A stretch of DNA of 38,668 nt from Muribaculaceae bacterium (GTDB lineage: Bacteria; Bacteroidota; Bacteroidia; Bacteroidales; Muribaculaceae): contig JAFUKL010000003.1 of NCBI GenBank assembly GCA_017473615.1, positions 1-38,668 of the forward strand. Reading direction: 5' to 3'. Below are positions 34,260-38,668 of the stretch, one piece after another. A program made the position numbers and the translations under genes. The notes under the pieces were generated by a model. It worked only from the letters and a program-made list of their open reading frames with translations, ran no database searches and was not told the DNA's origin. Numbering within the stretch: the first letter of the stretch is position 1; each line of letters opens with the position of its first letter.

Positions 34260-34351
34260 TGATATTACTAATTTCAATCAAATCAATAAGTATTTTTATT
34301 TATGCAAATATAATAATTCTTGCTGATATAACAAAATATTTATTGATATAA
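34260..34351. promoter_or_regulatory. Operator sites of the repressor/Cro switch
   Basis: Three direct copies of TGATATnA: TGATATTA at 34260-34267, TGATATAA at 34324-34331 and TGATATAA at 34344-34351, 20 bp between the last two starts. They are interleaved with the rightward (34248) and leftward (34305) -7 boxes and are the likeliest binding sites of the two regulators. Confidence 0.45.
34305..34312 (-). promoter_or_regulatory. Leftward -7 box of the repressor gene
   Basis: TATATTTG on the minus strand (34312-34305), exact TAnnTTTG match, giving a leader of about 110 nt before the repressor ATG at 34188. Confidence 0.4.
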
Positions 34352-34363
34352 TTAAATTTTATT

Positions 34364-34588
34364 ATGTCATTTACATTTAAGGAACTTTATCAATTAGAAA
34401 AGAACAAGCCAACAGCAGGGCAATTATTTATCGAACGAATTGCGGAAATAACTTGCCGACAACCTGCCACTATCAGAATGTGGCTTAACGGCACACAATT
34501 TCCTAACGACACAGCAATAAAAGCTATCGCCAAGGAACTCAATGTCGATGAAGATTCGCTGTTTCCAAAGAAAAAGACATTATTATGA
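34364..34588 (+). CDS. Small Cro-like DNA-binding protein
   Basis: 74 aa. Helix-turn-helix pattern around FIERIAEITCRQPATIRMWL and NGTQFPNDTAIKAIAKELNV, then a short basic tail (FPKKKTLL). Size and divergent position opposite the XRE repressor fit a Cro-type antagonist. Its stop TGA overlaps the ATG of the next gene (ATGA). Confidence 0.7.
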   Translation: MSFTFKELYQLEKNKPTAGQLFIERIAEITCRQPATIRMWLNGTQFPNDTAIKAIAKELNVDEDSLFPKKKTLL

Positions 34589-34785
34589 TTACGAGTACAG
34601 AACCCCAAGTAGCTTTGAACGGAAGATACTCCATTAAAGATACTTGCAAAGCATTATCCATTTCCAGAGAAACATTACGAAGATATACCTATGCAGGGCA
34701 TATTAAATGTGGCTTTCGCAGGAACACAGCTCGCAAGTTCTATTTAGGAAGTGAGATTTTGCGTTTTTGGAAAGCACAAATATAA
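34585..34785 (+). CDS. MerR-like helix-turn-helix protein (excisionase-like)
   Basis: 66 aa. Winged helix-turn-helix of the HTH_17/excisionase type: YSIKDTCKALSISRETLRRY then TYAGHIKCGFRRNTARKFYL (about 13-53). Such proteins serve as recombination directionality factors or small regulators in Bacteroidota integrative elements. Overlaps the Cro-like gene by 4 bp. Whether it is Xis cannot be told without the integrase. Confidence 0.7.
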   Translation: MITSTEPQVALNGRYSIKDTCKALSISRETLRRYTYAGHIKCGFRRNTARKFYLGSEILRFWKAQI

Positions 34786-34796
34786 ATGAATATTGT

Positions 34797-35552
34797 ATGA
34801 AAGGCTGGATTAATCTCCATAGGGATATCACGAATCATTGGATTTGGCATAATCCACGCCATTTTCGCTGGTGGATATTACTGTTACTAATGGCACAATG
34901 GGAACCTCGGAAAGTTATTTTTGGGAAAACTTCAGTTCAGTTGCAACGAGGACAAATCTGCACTACAATTAGATTCCTTGCTCGCCAAATGGACGCTTGC
35001 AGTCATACAACCATAACGTTTTTGAATAGTTTGGAAGAGGCAGAAATGATACATCGTGTATCAACCTCACAAATGACAATAATAACCATTACAAATTATG
35101 ACAAATACCAGTTAAATGAAACAACAAAAAAATCAAAAAAAGAACGCAAAACGCAACACAAAATGCAACAGATTAAAGAAGATAATAATAAAGAAGAAAA
35201 CAATAATTCATCTATTAATACGCGAGAAGAAGAATTAAAATTTATAGATGAAATAGAATCATCTTCAGACTTTCTTAAAAGTATTGCACAAAATTTGGAT
35301 TGCGACATTATACAAATCAGAGAACTTTTCTCGGAATTTGTTTCAGAAATCAGTCTCACGGGGAAAATACATACCGATACAGTTGATTTCAAAAAACATT
35401 TTCTGAATTGGACTCGTAGAAGAATTCAAAACGATGAAAACAATAGCAGAGAATATCAAAACCAAGAAACAAGCAGAAACGATAAATATGCGGCTCGTCG
35501 AGGAAATCGTACCATTGCTGAGAAATCAGAGGAGTATAGAGAAACGTTTTAG
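34797..35552 (+). CDS. Replication-initiation-like protein (DnaD/replisome-organizer type)
   Basis: 251 aa from the ATG at 34797 (an upstream in-frame TTG at 34767 would overlap the previous gene). The N-terminal half is a winged-helix-like domain (MKGWINLHRDITNHWIWHNP, then RGQICTTIRFLARQMDACSH, TITFLNSLEEAEMIHRVSTS), resembling phage replisome organisers and DnaD-type initiators. A low-complexity lysine/asparagine/glutamate linker (about 105-150) is followed by a C-terminal region. Gene order before a DnaC-like ATPase supports a role in replication of the element. The C-terminal 119 nt overlap the next gene in another frame. Confidence 0.6.
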   Translation: MKGWINLHRDITNHWIWHNPRHFRWWILLLLMAQWEPRKVIFGKTSVQLQRGQICTTIRFLARQMDACSHTTITFLNSLEEAEMIHRVSTSQMTIITITNYDKYQLNETTKKSKKERKTQHKMQQIKEDNNKEENNNSSINTREEELKFIDEIESSSDFLKSIAQNLDCDIIQIRELFSEFVSEISLTGKIHTDTVDFKKHFLNWTRRRIQNDENNSREYQNQETSRNDKYAARRGNRTIAEKSEEYRETF

Positions 35553-36153
35553 ATTCAATCTCACGGTAGAGAATGCATTGGCTCTATTGACTGCCTCTTA
35601 TAAAGTAGAGGTTGAACGACGATTGCGTGAATTTATACTTGATAACAACACTCAAAAAAACCTCATAAGATTGGCTGAATATATAACATCTTCAGTTCCC
35701 AAATTCGGAGTTATGTTGTGTGGTACTTGCGGTAACGGCAAATCAACACTCATGTATGCCTTCCAGCAAGCATTAAACTATCTTGCCGAAAGACACCATT
35801 TTGATTTTATGGGTAGTTATTTCAAGCCGAGAATGACAATCTATGATTCTTATGAACTATCCCAAATAGCACGAAACATCAAAGAGTTTACTCTAATCAA
35901 GAATAAACCGCTTTTAGGCATTGACGACCTCGGGAACGAACCTGTTGAGATTCTTGAGTTCGGCAATCCGTTACACCCGGTAATCAGATTGATTGAATAC
36001 AGATATATTAATCAGTCATTTACTTTCATTACAACAAATCTTACCGCCAAAGAGATACGAGAGAAGTATGGAGACAGAATTGCCGACAGATTTAATGAAA
36101 TGTTACATGTAATAATTTTTGAAGATGGCTCATACCGAAAAAACAGACAATAA
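35434..36153 (+). CDS. DnaC-like AAA+ ATPase (helicase loader)
   Basis: 239 aa from the ATG at 35434; a second ATG at 35488 would shorten it by 18 residues. Walker A GTCGNGKST at 97-105, Walker B LLGIDDLG (160-167), sensor-1 TFITTNL and arginine-finger-like region DRIADRFNEM. DnaC/IstB-type ATPase, expected to load a replicative helicase onto the element's origin together with the preceding protein. Overlaps the upstream gene by 119 nt (65 nt if the later start is used) and the downstream gene by 29 nt. Confidence 0.82.
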   Translation: MKTIAENIKTKKQAETINMRLVEEIVPLLRNQRSIEKRFRFNLTVENALALLTASYKVEVERRLREFILDNNTQKNLIRLAEYITSSVPKFGVMLCGTCGNGKSTLMYAFQQALNYLAERHHFDFMGSYFKPRMTIYDSYELSQIARNIKEFTLIKNKPLLGIDDLGNEPVEILEFGNPLHPVIRLIEYRYINQSFTFITTNLTAKEIREKYGDRIADRFNEMLHVIIFEDGSYRKNRQ

Positions 36154-36643
36154 CTTTTATATCTATCTTGATATCGACCCTTATTTGGCTCAGTGGTTTA
36201 TTAATGAGCAAGGAGGCAACAATCCTGTGCAACTAAAAAGGGGCTGTATGGAAAGTAATATACTGGAGCAGTTCTTAAAGGCTACTCCAAATGATATTCT
36301 TCCGGATATAGACAGAGAAAATAAACTTCCCATAATAATACCCGAATTTAGGCATAAACCACCGATAAGCTACAATTATCTTCCGCCAAAAGCAATGCAA
36401 ATGCTTATAAATTGCATTAGAAATAGATTTGACTTGGAATTATGGAATTCTCTCCATAAATTCACAACAATATTCAGACGACAAGATGAACTTATATATG
36501 CATTTATGGAAAAACACAATATTGAGATTAATGATACCAATTGGAACGCAATCGCCAAACGGTATCGTCGTAAACGAGACCTTTACCATACCTATGAACG
36601 CATAAAAAGATATAAGAAAAAAAAGAAAGAATCCAAAGAGTGA
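36125..36643 (+). CDS. Hypothetical protein with basic C-terminus
   Basis: 172 aa from the ATG at 36125 (overlaps the ATPase gene by 29 nt, so translation is probably coupled). No family recognised. The C-terminal third is strongly basic and helical (IAKRYRRKRDLYHTYERIKR, then a run of lysines), which suggests nucleic-acid contact. Position after the helicase loader suggests a replication accessory role (inference). Confidence 0.6.
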   Translation: MAHTEKTDNNFYIYLDIDPYLAQWFINEQGGNNPVQLKRGCMESNILEQFLKATPNDILPDIDRENKLPIIIPEFRHKPPISYNYLPPKAMQMLINCIRNRFDLELWNSLHKFTTIFRRQDELIYAFMEKHNIEINDTNWNAIAKRYRRKRDLYHTYERIKRYKKKKKESKE

Positions 36644-36694
36644 TTTTCGTAGAATATACGCAATATACGCTTATCAAATTATCAATATTTTGCT

Positions 36695-37120
36695 ATGGAA
36701 AACATATGTCAATCATTACCGGGTATCGCACAAATCGGCTATGTCGAATGCGAAAGTCTTCAGCCCGATGTCGCTCTCAAACATTCATCGGGCATTCCGG
36801 TGGGTATCTTCTCTGAAATTGTGCCGGTCATCTTCTTCGGCGAGCCGTCTTGCGAGGCAACTTCGGAATACGACAGCAATGGGCGTAAGGTGGTTACCTC
36901 TCTCAAATTCTTGTCGAACGACAACATTCAGCTACACAAACACCTCGCTTTCATAATCACTGACGCTTCGGAAACTTCCTATCTCATCGGCTCTCGTGAA
37001 CGACCGTACCCGGTCATCAAGTCTTCTGCGAATAGTGGTACTGCCTCTAGCGACAGCCATGCCACTACCTACGAAGTCCGCTGGACTGCCATTTGTCCCC
37101 CTGTGCCGTGTGCAATATAA
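36695..37120 (+). CDS. Hypothetical protein of the element
   Basis: 141 aa. No family recognised with confidence. It reads as a mostly beta protein (VPVIFFGEPSCEATSEYD, KFLSNDNIQLHKHLAFIITD, YLIGSRERPYPVIKSSANSG). Codon use changes at this point from the AT-rich replication module to a more GC-balanced style shared with the 124-aa gene and ardA, so it may begin a separate module. It starts 51 bp after the previous gene. The 79 bp after its stop, up to 37199, show nothing recognisable. Confidence 0.6.
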   Translation: MENICQSLPGIAQIGYVECESLQPDVALKHSSGIPVGIFSEIVPVIFFGEPSCEATSEYDSNGRKVVTSLKFLSNDNIQLHKHLAFIITDASETSYLIGSRERPYPVIKSSANSGTASSDSHATTYEVRWTAICPPVPCAI

Positions 37121-37199
37121 CGGATTGTTACACTATGTGATTGTTTGTCGGGTAATTGACTGTGATTTATTTATGGCTCACTTGATTTACGCTGATTGA

Positions 37200-37411
37200 C
37201 ATTGCTTTATAGACTAATGTTTGTGATGTTTTAACCGCAAAGTTACAACTCCGTGATTTGAACAAGGACAAGCATGTTTTATCTGAAATCTGCCTCTCAT
37301 TCAAGAGTGTATTTCCGATAAAATCCTTGTTCCTGTAAATCTCTTGACGAGTTGGTTGGTTGCGTATAAAACAATCAACAACATTATGTCTAATTAAATT
37401 TTGAAGCAATG
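37200..37411 (+). promoter_or_regulatory. 212-nt palindromic element A (candidate ssDNA promoter)
   Basis: Long imperfect inverted repeat ending on the start codon of the 124-aa gene. Paired blocks (left/right): CATTGCTT 37200-37207 with AAGCAATG 37404-37411 (contains the ATG); TAGAC 37210-37214 with 37388-37392; AATGTT 37216-37221 with 37380-37385; GATGTTTTA 37225-37233 with 37367-37376 (one bulged A); CGCAA 37236-37240 with 37360-37364; CAACTC 37246-37251 with 37349-37354; ATTT 37256-37259 with 37337-37340; GAACAAGGA 37260-37268 with 37324-37332. The only symmetric unpaired patch in the middle is 37241-37245 against 37355-37359, over the minus-strand -7 box TAACTTTG (37245-37238). When the minus strand folds, this promoter points toward the gene. 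Pairing was derived by eye. Confidence 0.6.
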
Positions 37412-37783
37412 AGTCAATCTATCAGAAATCAAGCGGAATCAGAGGAAAACAAATTCCCCTATTGCACAAACTACTATGTAGCTGTTCATTGGTGCAACAA
37501 TCACTTTATCTTATGCAACAGCATTCCCCAAGTGGATTTCACTGTGTATGACAATGCAGAATTCGATTTGGATAATACCGAAATCTATCAGTGGTTTCTT
37601 TCGGACTGCTCTTATTCAGAAAAGGAATTTCTTCAAAAGCATTTCCCGGATCTGCATTTTACATACTCGGACAAACTCGATGTTTGGGTACTTGCTGTTG
37701 ACCACTTCGGTACTGCATGGGCTTATGTCGAGGCTGTTACTGACCTCAAGCGTGCAGTACGCGAACTGGGTGAACGCGAATAA
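37409..37783 (+). CDS. Hypothetical acidic protein, candidate early-entry factor
   Basis: 124 aa. No family recognised. 21 acidic against 9 Lys/Arg residues, rich in aromatics, with a short Asp/Glu-rich stretch (DFTVYDNAEFDLDNTEIYQW). Soluble, no signal peptide. Its start codon is the tip of the 212-nt inverted repeat upstream, the same architecture that precedes ardA. This suggests expression in the same circumstances, so an antirestriction or other anti-defence role is the working guess (inference). A UUCG-loop terminator follows the stop after 17 bp. Confidence 0.65.
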   Translation: MSQSIRNQAESEENKFPYCTNYYVAVHWCNNHFILCNSIPQVDFTVYDNAEFDLDNTEIYQWFLSDCSYSEKEFLQKHFPDLHFTYSDKLDVWVLAVDHFGTAWAYVEAVTDLKRAVRELGERE

Positions 37784-37800
37784 CAATCCGTTCAGCGTTA

Positions 37801-37830
37801 AAAGCCTCACTTCGGTGGGGCTTTGTTCTA
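37801..37830 (+). terminator. Terminator after the 124-aa gene
   Basis: AAAGCCTCAC (37801-37810), loop TTCG, GTGGGGCTTT (37815-37824): a 10-bp stem with one G-U and a stable UUCG tetraloop, followed by GTTCTATC. It separates this gene from ardA, so ardA needs its own promoter. Confidence 0.75.
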
Positions 37831-37893
37831 TCTTCAGCGAGTGGTCGGACTTTCTTGTCGATGTTCATTCAGTCTTTATGGTGGGATAATTAT

Positions 37894-38132
37894 CCATAAA
37901 CGAATTAAAACATAATGCTCCGCCGAGCACTTTTACACCGCAAAGTTATTGCCGGGTACTTTCAACTGCAAGGTCAAGCACAGGTGTCGGGGCTGAAATC
38001 TCCACACCTAAATTCGGGTAGTATTTAATCTCCGAACCTTGCATAATGTTGAGTATCGGCTCTTTTCGGGCAGTGTAAAAGTCGCTCCTTTACGGAGCAT
38101 AGTGTTTAACATTTTAATTCATTTTGATATGG
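37894..38132 (+). promoter_or_regulatory. 239-nt palindromic element B (candidate ssDNA promoter of ardA)
   Basis: Paired blocks (left/right): CCATA 37894-37898 with TATGG 38128-38132 (contains the ardA ATG); GAATTAAAA 37902-37910 with 38112-38120; ATGCTCCG 37915-37922 with 38093-38100; GAGC 37925-37928 with 38084-38087; ACTTTTACAC 37929-37938 with 38073-38082; GC 37940-37941 with 38070-38071; GCCG 37951-37954 with 38057-38060; TACT 37957-37960 with 38052-38055; CAAC 37963-37966 with 38048-38051; TGCAAGGT 37967-37974 with 38036-38043. The 9x9 internal loop 37942-37950/38061-38069 is almost wholly unpaired and covers the minus-strand -7 box TAACTTTG (37948-37941). Same layout as element A; terminal loop of 61 nt. 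Confidence 0.6.
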
Positions 38133-38668
38133 ATAATTTGAATTTCTCCCACCCTTCAGACTATTTCGAATGTGCATCGGAAAGTCGCTCGTTCCCCTCT
38201 CACGAAGAAATGAAAGAACACTCGCATGACTTCGACAGCGAGAATCCGGCTGTTTATTGTGGCACTTACGGAAAGTACAACAATGGCTCACTTCATGGTA
38301 TGTGGATTGACTTGACCACTTTCTTTGATTATGATGAGTTCATCGAGTTCTGCAAAGATTTGCATGCCGATGAAGAAGATCCCGAATTGATGTTTCAGGA
38401 TTATGAGAATTTTCCTCGCGAGTTGTATTCGGAAAGTTGCTTCGATGAAGACACATTCGACAAAATCATCAAGTATGCTAATCACTCTAATCGTGAAGCC
38501 CTTGACGCTTTCCTCTCTTACTTCAACATTGAAGATATTGACAAATTCGATGAATTTTATCAAGGCGAATTTTGCAGTGAAGAAGCATTTGCCGAATATA
38601 TCGTTGATGAATGTTATGACCTTGAACGAACAATGGGCAATCTCTCGTTTTACTTCGATTACGACAAA
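38129..38668 (+). CDS. ardA: ArdA antirestriction protein, truncated by window end
   Basis: The first 180 codons are present and open to the last base. After a short variable N-terminus the ArdA pattern is plain: VYCGTYGKYNNGSLHGMWID, EFIEFCKDLHADEEDPELMF, QDYENFPRELYSES, then EFYQGEFCSEEAFAEYIVDE. ArdA is an elongated DNA mimic that blocks type I restriction (and modification) enzymes when a conjugative element enters a new host. The charge supports this: 46 Asp/Glu against 11 Lys/Arg in the visible part. Preceded by palindromic element B, whose right arm ends on the ATG at 38129. Two minus-strand frames inside the gene are antisense shadows. Only the extreme C-terminus is likely to be missing. 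Confidence 0.9.
   Translation, partial: MDNLNFSHPSDYFECASESRSFPSHEEMKEHSHDFDSENPAVYCGTYGKYNNGSLHGMWIDLTTFFDYDEFIEFCKDLHADEEDPELMFQDYENFPRELYSESCFDEDTFDKIIKYANHSNREALDAFLSYFNIEDIDKFDEFYQGEFCSEEAFAEYIVDECYDLERTMGNLSFYFDYDK

Larger units (their letters stand above)
33571..38668. mobile_element. Integrated element, left part (ICE, mobilizable or phage-plasmid)
   Basis: Begins at the tRNA-Val fragment and continues past the right edge. It contains a repressor and a Cro-like regulator, an excisionase-like helix-turn-helix protein, a replication module, unknown genes and ardA. AT content is higher than in the chromosomal part, most visibly at 34200-34370 and 35090-35260. No integrase, relaxase or structural phage gene is in the window, so the element class is open. 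ArdA plus the two hairpin promoters point to a conjugatively transferred element. Confidence 0.75.

Noticed and set aside
37548-37889. 113-aa plus-strand frame overlapping the 124-aa gene
   Set aside because: Out-of-frame overlap that runs through the UUCG terminator; the 124-aa frame has the better start context and the hairpin element.
38106-38563. Two minus-strand frames (61 and 91 aa) at the right end
   Set aside because: Both lie antisense to the plus-strand ardA gene, whose ArdA motifs are clear and whose frame stays open to the window end.
1-38668. CRISPR arrays, insertion sequences, rRNA genes
   Set aside because: No regularly spaced direct repeats, no transposase-like frames with terminal inverted repeats and no rRNA sequence were seen.

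Overview
The window is chromosomal DNA from a Bacteroidales-type bacterium (phylum Bacteroidota), ending in the left part of an integrated mobile element. The assignment rests on several things seen in the sequence. Promoters match the Bacteroidota -33/-7 type; the clearest is TTTG-N19-TACCTTTG in front of tRNA-Leu. Shine-Dalgarno sites are weak in most places. There is a TonB-dependent receptor with a carboxypeptidase-regulatory-like N-terminal domain, a Porin_10-type putative porin, a DUF5106 thioredoxin-like protein and an anaerobic set of Rnf, 2-oxoacid:ferredoxin oxidoreductase and GlpABC. The family or genus cannot be fixed from this alone.

Layout. 38-3105 (minus): small DUF3791-like protein, putative porin and a membrane-anchored solute-binding protein, apparently one operon. 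3294-5591 (minus): TonB-dependent receptor with its own terminator. 5818-11203 (minus): complete seven-gene Rnf operon, RseC-like protein then RnfB-C-D-G-E-A, a ferredoxin:NAD+ oxidoreductase that pumps ions. 11347-12240 (minus): DUF5106/thioredoxin-fold protein, divergent from a TetR-regulated tripartite RND efflux operon (12439-18965, plus) that ends in a small PII-like protein. 19113-21763 (minus): four-subunit 2-oxoacid:ferredoxin oxidoreductase (VOR/KOR type), whose reduced ferredoxin could feed Rnf. 21940-22605 (minus): DUF2461 protein. 22802-31522 (minus): glycerol-3-phosphate locus, GlpA-B-C, GlpT and a HAD-IIA phosphatase, followed by an OprP/O-like porin and a secreted beta-propeller; a DeoR-family regulator (31822-32592, plus) faces it. 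Then an orphan gene and tRNA-Leu(UAG).

From about 33571 rightwards the sequence changes character. A 48-bp 3' fragment of tRNA-Val(UAC), still followed by its chromosomal terminator, marks the attachment-site end of an integrated element. The element opens with divergent repressor and Cro-like genes over repeated TGATAT-type sites. A MerR-like helix-turn-helix protein, a replication-initiation-like protein, a DnaC-like ATPase and uncharacterised genes follow. The window ends inside a gene for an ArdA antirestriction protein (DNA mimic), which runs off the end.

The most striking observation is in the element. The last two genes (37409 and ardA at 38129) are each preceded by a 210-240-nt imperfect inverted repeat whose right arm ends on the start codon. 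The two palindromes share collinear sequence blocks, and their inner stems differ by compensatory changes. Each carries the same -7 box (TAACTTTG, minus strand) at the same place in the left arm, inside an unpaired internal loop. This is the architecture expected of a single-stranded-DNA promoter of the Frpo/ssi type, known from leading regions of conjugative plasmids, here with Bacteroidota promoter elements. It predicts that the element is conjugative or mobilizable, that the minus strand is the one transferred, that oriT and relaxase lie to the right, and that the unknown 124-aa protein is an early-entry (possibly anti-defence) factor.
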